From an uncultured Eubacteriales bacterium (GTDB lineage Bacteria > Bacillota > Clostridia > Oscillospirales > CAG-272), in assembly GCA_905201895.1 (NCBI GenBank), contig CAJKPX010000027.1:1-28459 (forward strand): a DNA stretch of 28,459 nucleotides, given 5' to 3'. The position numbers and the translations under genes are program-made. Within the stretch, counting starts at the first letter, position 1, and the number at the start of each line of letters is the position of its first letter. The notes below the pieces were generated by a model that saw only the letters and a list, made by a program, of their open reading frames with translations, did not search any database and had not been told where the DNA came from. This document shows, piece after piece, positions 1 to 6,789 of this stretch.

Positions 1-44
1 GGGCGTTCATTGAACGCCCGCGGGCGTTCAATGAACGCCCCTAC
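1..44. repeat. Dispersed GGGCG-type palindrome, left-truncated copy
   Basis: Positions 1-40 form a perfect 40-bp palindrome made of two 19-bp halves, and each half is itself nearly palindromic. It ends in the CCCCTAC motif that also closes the copies at 2454-2503 and 5593-5640. The element probably starts left of the window with GTAG. It has no coding capacity. It sits directly beside a GGGtGRT-type terminator and gene tail, as the 5593 copy does. Confidence 0.85.
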
Positions 45-52
45 GGAAGTTC

Positions 53-172
53 AAAAAACCTTATAAATCAAGGATTACTTAAGTGCCTCTTCCTTCGATA
101 GCAACTGCGCAAGCAACGGTCATACGGAGCAACTCTGTTGCTCCTGCCATGAGGGTTGTTACCTGCGCCGAT
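53..172 (-). pseudogene. Orphan 3' tail of a GGGtGRT gene plus its terminator (tail A)
   Basis: Read on the minus strand, 75-172 matches the 3' end of the intact gene at 5762. The codons for GAGNNP are present, then M-T-V-A-x-A-V-A-I-E-E-A-L-K-stop, if a 3-nt duplication and an insertion of about 19 nt are discounted. The insertion contains a perfect hairpin (arms 126-133 and 137-144). Downstream at 53-72 lies a slightly decayed copy of the CCTT...AAGG-T6 terminator also seen at 5649-5669. Most third codon positions differ from the intact gene while the peptide is kept, so the tail seems to come from another GGGtGRT lineage. It is too short to be a gene. Confidence 0.75.
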
Positions 173-962
173 ATTCCCTTGGTGTCATTCCTGTGATAGC
201 TTTGAATTTTCTGCTGAAGTAATTTATATCGGAAAAGCCCACAAGACTTGCTATCTCCCCGATGCTCATATCTTCTCTTTCAAGAAGGGATTTTGCGCGT
301 GATATCTTCATTTCATTAAGGTATTCGGTCACGGTCTTGTTGACCCGCTTTTTAAACAGATGTGAAAAATAAGATGGACTCATATAGCATTGCTTTGCAA
401 GTATATTTACGTTCAGCTCCTCATCAAAATGTCGGTCGATGTATTCTATTATAGAGTTAAAGGTATATAGCTTTTTAAAATTACTTATGTAATCTTCTTT
501 GCTTAAAACAGATCTTATATGAGATCTTCCAAGCAAATCAAAAAATTCGTACATCATTTTTTTGACAGCTATCAAGCTTTCAAAGCCATCTTTTTGAATT
601 TCACATATGACCTTTTTGATCAAGTCTGCACATCTGTCATCAGAAATAATATTCTGAAAAACAACGTACTCCTCACCTATCAGATTATGAAAGAACTCCG
701 TGTTTACGTGGATACAATAATAAACGTTTTGTGTTCCGCGCAAGCAGCCCGTGTGAAGCTCTTTTCCGTTAACAAAAACCATATCCCCTGCCTTTACGGT
801 ATATTCCTTTAAATCGCAAGAGACCACCCCTTCCCCCTCGGTGAAATACAGTATCTCTATTTCCTCGTGCCAATGAATATGATCGACAGAGCGATAATCT
901 ACAAATTTGCGAACACGTATAGGGTGCGTAAATATCGGCAAGGATTCATATGACGTGTGCAT
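159..962 (-). CDS. AraC-family transcriptional regulator (cupin plus double HTH)
   Basis: A 267-residue one-component regulator. The N-terminal part (about residues 10-95) has a cupin sugar-sensing pattern with HWHEEIEI and a GDMVFVNGKELH strand. The C-terminal 100 residues are the AraC/XylS DNA-binding domain with two helix-turn-helices (CYMSPSYFSHLFKK and IGEIASLVGFSDINYFSRKFK) ending in GMTPREYRRR. The ATG at 962 follows AAGGAGG at a spacing of 6. It is divergent from the oxidoreductase at 1068 and very likely controls it. Its stop codon lies inside sequence shared with the GGGtGRT gene (154-172), so the end of the reading frame was set by the junction. The inducer is unknown, probably a carbohydrate or polyol. 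Confidence 0.9.
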   Translation of the reverse strand: MHTSYESLPIFTHPIRVRKFVDYRSVDHIHWHEEIEILYFTEGEGVVSCDLKEYTVKAGDMVFVNGKELHTGCLRGTQNVYYCIHVNTEFFHNLIGEEYVVFQNIISDDRCADLIKKVICEIQKDGFESLIAVKKMMYEFFDLLGRSHIRSVLSKEDYISNFKKLYTFNSIIEYIDRHFDEELNVNILAKQCYMSPSYFSHLFKKRVNKTVTEYLNEMKISRAKSLLEREDMSIGEIASLVGFSDINYFSRKFKAITGMTPREYRRR

Positions 963-983
963 TTTTTCCTCCTTTTGCTAAAC

Positions 984-1047
984 AATAGCAGTTTTGTGCT
1001 ATTATTTATGTCGTATATATGATATAATAAAACTCGTAAAAAGTCAA
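984..1047. promoter_or_regulatory. Divergent promoter region with inverted-repeat operator candidate
   Basis: A minus-strand promoter for the AraC gene is visible as TTGACT (1047-1042), 17 nt, TATCAT (1024-1019). A plus-strand TATAAT at 1023-1028 overlaps it and would serve the oxidoreductase, but no good -35 precedes it, as expected for an activator-dependent promoter. An inverted repeat AATAGCA-6 nt-TGCTATT lies at 984-1003 between this region and the AraC start, and is a candidate operator. Assignment of the operator to this AraC protein is inference. Confidence 0.5.
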
Positions 1048-1067
1048 TAATAACAAGGAGATTTATT

Positions 1068-2363
1068 ATGGAAAAGCAAATTAAGGTTGTATTATTGGGT
1101 GCAGGAAACAGAGCAGATATATACGCATCTGTATCATTGACCTACCCCGAAAAGCTAAAGGTTGTGGGTATTGTTGATCCCGACCCCGTAAGACGTGAGT
1201 TAATGAGAAATAAATATAACGTTTCGACTGATAATTGCTTTGAAGACGTTTCCGAATTTGTAAAGAGAGAGAAGTTTGCCGATGCCGTCATAAACGGAAC
1301 AATGGACCATTTACACGTGCAGACGTCAATACCTGTTCTCGAGATGGGCTATGATCTCCTGCTGGAGAAGCCATTTGCCGTAAATGAAGACGAGATAAAT
1401 GCGCTTTGCGAGATTGCCGAGAAGCACGGCAATAAAGTAGTGATAGGTCATGTGTTAAGATATACCGACTTCTACCGTTCAATTAAAGAACAACTCATTT
1501 CGGGGGAAATAGGAAAGATCATTTCCATTGAGACTTGCGAGCACGTAAATTATCATCATATGGCGGTATCCTATGTTCGAGGAAAATGGCGTTCGGAAAA
1601 GATCTGCTTTGCTCCCATGCTGTTGGCAAAATCATGTCACGACATGGATATTCTGCTTTGGATGATGAATGAAGCAGAGCCTGTTGCTGTTGCAAGCTTT
1701 GGATCGGATTTTCAATTTGGTACAGAAAGAAAGCCCGAGGGTGCGGGAGATCGCTGTATGGTTGATTGCCCCTACGTTGACGAATGTATTTTTTCTGCAA
1801 AGGCGAACTATCTTGCCGCCCCAAGATGGAAGCAATACGTTTGGAAAGGTCTTGAGGGGGAATCGGAGTTGACCGATGAAATAAAGGAAAAATCATTAAA
1901 AACTGACAATCCCTACGGCACGTGCGTATGGAACTTCGAACGCGACGGAAACGTGGATCATCAAACTGTTATTATTAATTTTTCTAATGGCGCAACGGGT
2001 TCTTTCAATATGATAGGTGGCAGTGCTAAATCGGAAAGAAATATTCATATCGTGGGTACTATGGGAGAGATAAAAGGAACCTTTGAGGACTCAAAGTATA
2101 TAGTAAGAAAAATGGCTCCCAGCACAGTATCCGGCTACACAGAGGTCGTATACGACCTCAAGGCAACAGGAGATATGATCGGAGCCAAAGGCGGTCACGG
2201 CGGCGGAGATAAGAAGCTATCTTTGGATTTTATCGATTATCTGAATGGCAACGAGCCTTCGATCTCATGTGCTACCCTTGAAGACTCTGTAATCAGTCAC
2301 AGAACAGTTTTGAAGGCTGAGGAGGCAAGAAAATCAGGCAATGTTGTTTTCCTGAATAAATAA
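1068..2363 (+). CDS. Gfo/Idh/MocA-family NAD(P)-dependent oxidoreductase
   Basis: A 431-residue cytoplasmic dehydrogenase. Residues 5-125 form a Rossmann fold with the LLGAGNRA dinucleotide-binding loop and the family EKPFA motif (the Lys is the usual catalytic base partner). The remainder is the alpha/beta substrate domain with GHVLRYTDFY. A small cysteine cluster (CMVDCPYVDEC, about residue 230) is an insertion I associate with a subset of this family and could bind metal. The ATG at 1068 follows AAGGAG at 8 nt. Members oxidise or epimerise sugars, inositols or amino sugars; the substrate cannot be read from sequence. It is paired with a divergent AraC regulator and followed by a strong terminator. 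Confidence 0.9.
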   Translation: MEKQIKVVLLGAGNRADIYASVSLTYPEKLKVVGIVDPDPVRRELMRNKYNVSTDNCFEDVSEFVKREKFADAVINGTMDHLHVQTSIPVLEMGYDLLLEKPFAVNEDEINALCEIAEKHGNKVVIGHVLRYTDFYRSIKEQLISGEIGKIISIETCEHVNYHHMAVSYVRGKWRSEKICFAPMLLAKSCHDMDILLWMMNEAEPVAVASFGSDFQFGTERKPEGAGDRCMVDCPYVDECIFSAKANYLAAPRWKQYVWKGLEGESELTDEIKEKSLKTDNPYGTCVWNFERDGNVDHQTVIINFSNGATGSFNMIGGSAKSERNIHIVGTMGEIKGTFEDSKYIVRKMAPSTVSGYTEVVYDLKATGDMIGAKGGHGGGDKKLSLDFIDYLNGNEPSISCATLEDSVISHRTVLKAEEARKSGNVVFLNK

Positions 2364-2390
2364 TTTAATTATAGAAAGCCACATCTAAAC

Positions 2391-2446
2391 AAAGTTGGAC
2401 ACATCACGAACGAAAAAACGTTTATGATGTGTCCAACTTTTTTATT
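2391..2446 (+). terminator. Rho-independent terminator, copy 1 of a duplicated hairpin
   Basis: A 16-bp perfect stem (2391-2406 with 2425-2440) encloses a loop with a nested AACG/CGTT pair and runs into a T-rich tail. It lies 28 nt after the oxidoreductase stop. Positions 2397-2446 are identical, loop included, to 5533-5582 behind the module 2 enzyme. The arms are also AT-A balanced enough to work in both directions. Confidence 0.85.
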
Positions 2447-2453
2447 GAATTTT

Positions 2454-2503
2454 GTAGGGGCGATTCATGAATCGCCCGCGGGTCATTCGTGAATCGACCC
2501 TAC
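2454..2503. repeat. Dispersed GTAGGGGCG-type palindrome
   Basis: An imperfect 50-bp palindrome starting GTAGGGGCGATTC and ending GAATCGACCCTAC, with internal GCCCGCGGG at its centre. Same family as 1-44, 5593-5640 and 24291-24363. It is non-coding and sits just after a terminator, as the copy at 5593 does. Confidence 0.85.
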
Positions 2504-2622
2504 GAAGCCTTAAAAATCAAAGATAATTTAAGAGCCCGGCTGCAACTATGTGCGATAGCATACGTAAATAAGAAATTCAATACTCTGAATACTTGCTGCA
2601 GCCTTCCCTAAAAGTGAGCCTT
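2504..2622. other. Module boundary with probable decayed GGGtGRT tail (tail C)
   Basis: Read on the minus strand, about 2504-2545 aligns with tails A and B through the last codons (GGCxCTTAAA-like) and the ATC-TTGATTT-TAAGG terminator remnant, with several indels. The order palindrome, then terminator remnant, then tail is the same as at 1-172 and 5593-5722, which supports homology. 2546-2622 holds no gene; it contains short imperfect inverted repeats (for example CTGCAGC and GCTGCAA) near the end of the second AraC gene. Confidence 0.4.
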
Positions 2623-3417
2623 TTAGTATTTTGTTGCGCAGGCATACTTATTTGATTGAATCTCTCTGTATTCGGTGGCACAAACGCCCTCTCTTTTTTT
2701 AAACAGTCGGCAAAAATAGGTATAGTTACCAATTCCCACCGCTTCGGCGATTTCGTACACCGTTGCTTTGGTTTCGCACAACAGTTTTTTTGCTTTTTTA
2801 AATCGAAGCTCGGTAATATATTCGGTGACCGTCATATCGAAATGTTCTCTGAAAAGCGAATAGAGCGTGTTTTTTGAGATTAAAAATTTTTTACAGATCA
2901 TATTTATCCGCAAAGGCTCCGAAAGGTGATTCTCTATGTACGTCGTAATCTCGTTGATTCGATCGTCAAATTCAATAAAGATCGCATTTTCAAAAAGCAC
3001 GTTCGGCAGAAGCGAGCGGAGACTTTGAACCTGCTCCCGGGTAAATTCGGGGATTTCCCGATAAATCACATCCGTATGCTCGCCATTACCCGCAAGTCGG
3101 ATCCTTCCCATTAATATGATTCCTGCAAAGATTCCGTCTTTCATTATCGGCATTGCCGCATCATATAATCCCGCGTGGCAGATGTGCCCCTCGAACCGTT
3201 TGGTTTCAAAGCACCTGTCAAGTATGATAGCGTCCGAGCAAGAGCATTGTGCTTTCTTTTTGGGATCTGATTGCAGATCCTTGCAAAAATTATCTTCTTT
3301 TCCGCAAAGGCACAAGCGATTTCTCTTTGTGTCAAGAAAAGACATACTGATTCCCGTCAATGCGCTGAGATCGCTGAGTATTTTTTTGGTTTTTTCAATG
3401 TCATACCGTATGTTCAT
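2623..3417 (-). CDS. AraC-family regulator with PocR-like sensor domain
   Basis: A 264-residue regulator. Residues 1-150 resemble the PocR ligand-binding domain: DIEKTKKILSDLSALTG, the cysteine-rich CLCGKEDNFC...CSCSD segment and HICHAGLYDAAMPIM. Residues about 165-255 are an AraC helix-turn-helix pair (MICKKFLISKNTLYSLFREHF; VYEIAEAVGIGNYTYFCRLFK). I chose the ATG at 3417 because it follows AGAGGTG at 6 nt; an in-frame ATG 10 codons upstream has no such site. It is divergent from the glycosidase-like gene at 3569 and probably regulates it. PocR-domain proteins are thought to sense small hydrocarbon derivatives; the ligand here is unknown. Confidence 0.88.
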   Translation of the reverse strand: MNIRYDIEKTKKILSDLSALTGISMSFLDTKRNRLCLCGKEDNFCKDLQSDPKKKAQCSCSDAIILDRCFETKRFEGHICHAGLYDAAMPIMKDGIFAGIILMGRIRLAGNGEHTDVIYREIPEFTREQVQSLRSLLPNVLFENAIFIEFDDRINEITTYIENHLSEPLRINMICKKFLISKNTLYSLFREHFDMTVTEYITELRFKKAKKLLCETKATVYEIAEAVGIGNYTYFCRLFKKREGVCATEYREIQSNKYACATKY

Positions 3418-3435
3418 AAAGCACCTCTTTGTTTT

Positions 3436-3464
3436 ATTATACCACAAAAAGGAAGAAAGTGCAA
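3436..3464 (-). promoter_or_regulatory. Promoter of the PocR/AraC gene
   Basis: Minus strand TTGCAC (3464-3459), 17-nt spacer, TATAAT (3441-3436), about 20 nt before the start codon. Close to the sigma-A consensus. Confidence 0.7.
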
Positions 3465-3484
3465 TATTATAATACGATTATTTA

Positions 3485-3517
3485 TTGCATATTTTCTTTC
3501 AATGATGTATAATCATT
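3485..3517 (+). promoter_or_regulatory. Promoter of the glycosidase-like gene with palindromic operator
   Basis: TTGCAT (3485-3490), 17-nt spacer and TATAAT (3508-3513) precede the gene by about 55 nt. The -10 lies inside the palindrome AATGAT-gtata-ATCATT (3501-3517), so a protein bound there would occlude RNA polymerase. This may be the target of the divergent regulator or of another repressor. Confidence 0.6.
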
Positions 3518-3568
3518 TTGGCGGATAACAGCAGCGCAGATGTGTGCGTCAGAAAGGAAATTAACCGT

Positions 3569-5485
3569 ATGTATAAAATTTCAGTACCAATTAAGAATGA
3601 CTCTGTTACCGAAAAGAACAAACATATCTATCTTAGGCAGTTGAAAGAGTCCGGGGTAGGTCGTGTTTTCTTTACGTTGTCAAATTTTTTCAAAACTGAA
3701 AAAGAAGAACGAGATACACTATCTTCATTAAGCGAAAAAATAAAATTTTTTGAGGAAAATGGAATAGAGGCGTGCGTGTGGATGGGAACAACGCTCGGTC
3801 ACGGAGGATCTTTGCCCGGAGCAGACTATAAAAATTCATTTCCCGAATATACCAGACGAGTGAATTTCAAGGGCGAAGCCTTGAACGACACGAGATGCCC
3901 GCTTCATTCCGAAGTTCGCCACAGAATTGCAGACCAGATAGCGGCACTTGCTAAGACAGGCACAAAAACGATATTGCTTGATGATGATTTTCGTATGTCC
4001 ATGGGTAACAGAAATGATTCTCATTGCTGTGCTTGCGACCTGCACATACAAAGGATCAATGAGATTACCGGAGAATGCCATACTGCAGAAGAACTTTATA
4101 GCTTGGTGTTCCGCTCGCCTGCTAATAAATACCGAAAAGCCTGGCTTGACTCACAGGGAGAGGGTCTGCGAATGTTGGCGAGAGATATTCGTGCGGCAGT
4201 AGATTCGGTTGATCCCTCGGTACGTGTGGCGCTTTGCTCAACAACAGCTATTTGGGAAGAAGACGGTTGCGATGCGCTTGAGCTGTCAAAAATATTGGCA
4301 GGAAAGAAAAATCGTCCGTTGGTGCGTATGTTTTCTGCGCCGTATCAGATATACTATTCAAACAGAAATCTTTCAACAATACTCGATGCGTCCCGCATGG
4401 CGGCATCGTTTGCGCAAGGATGTGACGTTGAGCTGATGTCAGAGGGAGACGTCTTTCCGCGTCCTCGCTATCACGTTCCCGCATCTTACTTGGAAATTTA
4501 TGATGCGGTAATGAGGGTAGATGGCGGCTTTGACGGAATTTTCAAATACATGGTAGATTATATTTCATCTGCAGAATACGAGACGGGATATTTTGAGCAT
4601 CATAAGGCTAACCTTAAGCTTATGAACGATTTGGAAGAAATGTTCCGCGATAAGCGATGCTGCGGCGTGAAAATGTGTATGAAGCCTCACGTAACAGAAA
4701 CTGCTGACTTCTCCTTGTCAGATACCTCCTATTGCTATCCTTGCGTTATGACAAAATTTGCAACGCTTGGCAGCGCGATTCCAACTACGTTTACGGGAGA
4801 TGGAATATGCAACGTCATTTTGGGAGAATATGCACGCCAAATGGCAGATAGCGAGATAGGCTCAAGCTTGGTTTTGGATGCTCTGTCGGCTATTATTTTG
4901 AAAGAGCGCGGAATTGACGTCGGAATTGAAAAAATCGCAGATTTCCAAAACGTTGCCGCAAGCAGAATCTTAAATCAAGATGACAGCGAGATAGCTTACG
5001 TTGCCCGCAATCAAATTCGCCTGCTTAATTGCAAGATTTGCGAAAAGGCAAACGCCGTTGAGTTTTGTCTGATCAACGGCGAAAAGCGTGCCTTGGCATA
5101 TACTTACGAAAACGAGAACGGTCAACGCTTTCTCGTGTATCTTTACGATGCGGTTGCCAGCCGTAACGCCGAGTTGCCGGTTTCGTATCTGCACGAGGAT
5201 ATTTTGCTTGATAAGCTTGAGTGGATAACAAGAGGGGAAAAGCTCCCGGCAGTATCCTCTCATAATCCTTGGCTGTATATTATGGCAAAGCGCGGCGAGG
5301 TAAGCTTGGCGGTGGCGCTGTTTAATTGCTATCAGGATAAGGTTTTAAATCCCATAATAAAGCTTGAGCGTGAATATAAGCACGTCCGTTTTATTAACAC
5401 GGCAGGTGAGCTGCTTGGAGATACGGTAAAGCTATCTTCGCCTTTGCCGGCTTTTGATTTTGCTGCTTTTGAAGTTTATGATTGA
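3569..5485 (+). CDS. Probable TIM-barrel glycoside hydrolase-like protein, family not recognised
   Basis: A 638-residue cytoplasmic protein with no signal peptide. The first 350 residues read like an (alpha/beta)8 glycosidase barrel: RQLKESGVGRVFFTL strand, EENGIEACVWMGTT, TILLDDDFR around residue 135-141 and ELMSEGD around 288-294; D140 and E292 are candidate catalytic acids by position only. The C-terminal third (LVYLYDAVASRNAELPV, FAAFEVYD) looks like the beta-sandwich tail of glycosidases. The start at 3569 follows AAAGGA; an upstream TTG at 3518 is in frame but lies over the -10 region. Module context with an AraC regulator supports carbohydrate use. I cannot assign a GH family. Confidence 0.6.
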   Translation: MYKISVPIKNDSVTEKNKHIYLRQLKESGVGRVFFTLSNFFKTEKEERDTLSSLSEKIKFFEENGIEACVWMGTTLGHGGSLPGADYKNSFPEYTRRVNFKGEALNDTRCPLHSEVRHRIADQIAALAKTGTKTILLDDDFRMSMGNRNDSHCCACDLHIQRINEITGECHTAEELYSLVFRSPANKYRKAWLDSQGEGLRMLARDIRAAVDSVDPSVRVALCSTTAIWEEDGCDALELSKILAGKKNRPLVRMFSAPYQIYYSNRNLSTILDASRMAASFAQGCDVELMSEGDVFPRPRYHVPASYLEIYDAVMRVDGGFDGIFKYMVDYISSAEYETGYFEHHKANLKLMNDLEEMFRDKRCCGVKMCMKPHVTETADFSLSDTSYCYPCVMTKFATLGSAIPTTFTGDGICNVILGEYARQMADSEIGSSLVLDALSAIILKERGIDVGIEKIADFQNVAASRILNQDDSEIAYVARNQIRLLNCKICEKANAVEFCLINGEKRALAYTYENENGQRFLVYLYDAVASRNAELPVSYLHEDILLDKLEWITRGEKLPAVSSHNPWLYIMAKRGEVSLAVALFNCYQDKVLNPIIKLEREYKHVRFINTAGELLGDTVKLSSPLPAFDFAAFEVYD

Positions 5486-5532
5486 TTGGATTGGGCAGGA
5501 GTGATCCTGCCCTCTAGAAAGCAAAAAATATC

Positions 5533-5582
5533 GGACACATCACGAACGAAAAAACGTTTATGATGTGTCCAACTTTTTTATT
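5533..5582 (+). terminator. Rho-independent terminator, copy 2 of the duplicated hairpin
   Basis: Stem GGACACATCA (5533-5542) with TGATGTGTCC (5561-5570), then a T-rich run. The 50 nt are identical to 2397-2446, but the outer six base pairs of the stem present in copy 1 are broken on the left here. It lies 47 nt after the glycosidase-like gene. Confidence 0.85.
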
Positions 5583-5592
5583 TGGTTAACCC

Positions 5593-5640
5593 GTAGGGGC
5601 GAACTTTGTTCGCCCGCGGGCGCTCGCAGAACGCCCCTAC
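5593..5640. repeat. Dispersed GTAGGGGCG-type palindrome
   Basis: A 48-bp imperfect palindrome, GTAGGGGCG at the left and CGCCCCTAC at the right, with internal GCCCGCGGGC. Same family as 1-44, 2454-2503 and 24291-24363. It is followed at once by the same GGAAGTTCAAAAAACCTTAT sequence as the copy at 1-44. Confidence 0.85.
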
Positions 5641-5648
5641 GGAAGTTC

Positions 5649-5669
5649 AAAAAACCTTATAAATTAAGG
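5649..5669 (-). terminator. Ancestral GGGtGRT terminator
   Basis: On the minus strand CCTTA-attta-TAAGG is followed by TTTTTT. It is directly downstream of tail B, not of the intact gene, which now ends about 90 nt away. This suggests it belonged to the gene end represented by tail B. Confidence 0.65.
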
Positions 5670-5670
5670 A

Positions 5671-5761
5671 TTATTTCAGTGCCTCTTCGATAGCAACTGC
5701 AACCGCAACATGTCATAAGGAATGACGGTCGCGCGTGGTTGCTATAGTCAAGTGCAATTTC
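5671..5761 (-). pseudogene. Displaced GGGtGRT 3' tail (tail B) with hairpin segment
   Basis: Minus-strand 5709-5671 encodes VAVAVAIEEALK-stop exactly, the same 12 C-terminal residues as the intact gene, but almost every codon uses a different third base. Upstream ATGAC resembles the MT codons with a 1-nt shift. 5710-5761 is unrelated to the gene and folds (GCAACC 5699-5704 with GGTTGC 5737-5742; GTCAT 5712-5716 with ATGAC 5722-5726). It looks like an older gene end pushed away by whatever supplied the present one. Confidence 0.75.
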
Positions 5762-6772
5762 TTACTTCAATGCTTCCTCGATTGCTACGGCCACGGCTAC
5801 CGTCATTCCAACCATGGGGTTGTTACCTGCGCCGATGAGACCCATCATCTCTACGTGAGCGGGAACCGAGGACGATCCTGCGAACTGAGCGTCGGAGTGC
5901 ATACGTCCCATGGTGTCGGTCATACCGTAGGAGGAAGGACCAGCAGCCATGTTATCGGGGTGGAGGGTACGGCCCGTACCGCCGCCCGATGCTACCGAGA
6001 AGTAGCTTACGCCGTTCTCAACACACCACTTCTTGTAGGTGCCTGCAACGGGGTGCTGGAAGCGGGTGGGGTTGGTGGAGTTACCGGTGATCGAAACACC
6101 AACGTTCTCAAGCTTCATGATTGCAACGCCCTCGGGCACATTGTCCGAGCCATAGCAGTTGACCTTTGCGCGAGGACCGTCGGAGAATGCCTTCTTCTCG
6201 AGAACGGTTACGGTCTCGGTGTAAGGATCAAATGCGGTCTTAACGTAGGTGAAGCCGTTGATGCGCGAAATGATGTAAGCTGCGTCCTTGCCCAGACCGT
6301 TCAGAATAACGCGGAGGGGCTTTACGCGAACCTTGTTTGCGTTGAGCGCGATCTTGATCGCACCCTCTGCTGCTGCGAAGGACTCATGTCCTGCCAGGAA
6401 GCAGAAGCACTCGGTCTCCTCGGAGAGGAGCATCTTGCCCAGATTACCGTGACCCAGACCAACCTGGCGGTTCTCAGCAACCGAGCCGGGAATGCAGAAT
6501 GCCTGCAGACCGATACCAATGTTTGCGGCAGCGGTAGCAGCGCTCTTGTCGCCGGTTCTTGCTGCCTCCTTCAGTGCGATTGCAGCACCGACGGTGTATG
6601 CCCACTTTGCATTCTCAAAGCAGATGGGCTGGGTCTCCTCAACGATCTTGTAAGGATCAATGCCTGCCTTGTCGCAGATCTCCTTGCACTCGTCGATCGA
6701 GGTAATGCCAAATTTCTTGAGCGCCTCGAGGATCTTCGCCTCGCGTCTCTCGTAACCTTCAAATTTTGCCAT
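5762..6772 (-). CDS. GGGtGRT protein
   Basis: A 336-residue soluble protein of the uncharacterised GGGtGRT family, recognised by the name motif GGGTGRT (residues 263-269) with HPDNMAAGPSSYG after it. Other family-like runs are GHESFAAAEGAIKIALNANKV and SRINGF. No signal peptide or membrane segment is visible. The ATG at 6772 follows AAGGAGG. It is the last gene of a pduL / Fe-S scaffold / GGGtGRT operon, 17 nt after the scaffold gene. From memory, the family is often next to NifU-like proteins, which suggests a metal-cofactor role; the function is unknown. Its final codons differ from the two tails nearby, so its 3' end may have been replaced. Confidence 0.92.
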   Translation of the reverse strand: MAKFEGYERREAKILEALKKFGITSIDECKEICDKAGIDPYKIVEETQPICFENAKWAYTVGAAIALKEAARTGDKSAATAAANIGIGLQAFCIPGSVAENRQVGLGHGNLGKMLLSEETECFCFLAGHESFAAAEGAIKIALNANKVRVKPLRVILNGLGKDAAYIISRINGFTYVKTAFDPYTETVTVLEKKAFSDGPRAKVNCYGSDNVPEGVAIMKLENVGVSITGNSTNPTRFQHPVAGTYKKWCVENGVSYFSVASGGGTGRTLHPDNMAAGPSSYGMTDTMGRMHSDAQFAGSSSVPAHVEMMGLIGAGNNPMVGMTVAVAVAIEEALK

Positions 6773-6789
6773 GATACATTCCCTCCTTC

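Noticed and set aside
1..5640. CRISPR array, suggested by repeated GGGGCG palindromes
   Set aside because: Copies are kilobases apart, vary in sequence and have genes between them; no short regular spacers and no cas genes.
5593..5640. Insertion sequence end
   Set aside because: No transposase gene or target duplication accompanies it; it behaves as a short non-coding dispersed palindrome.
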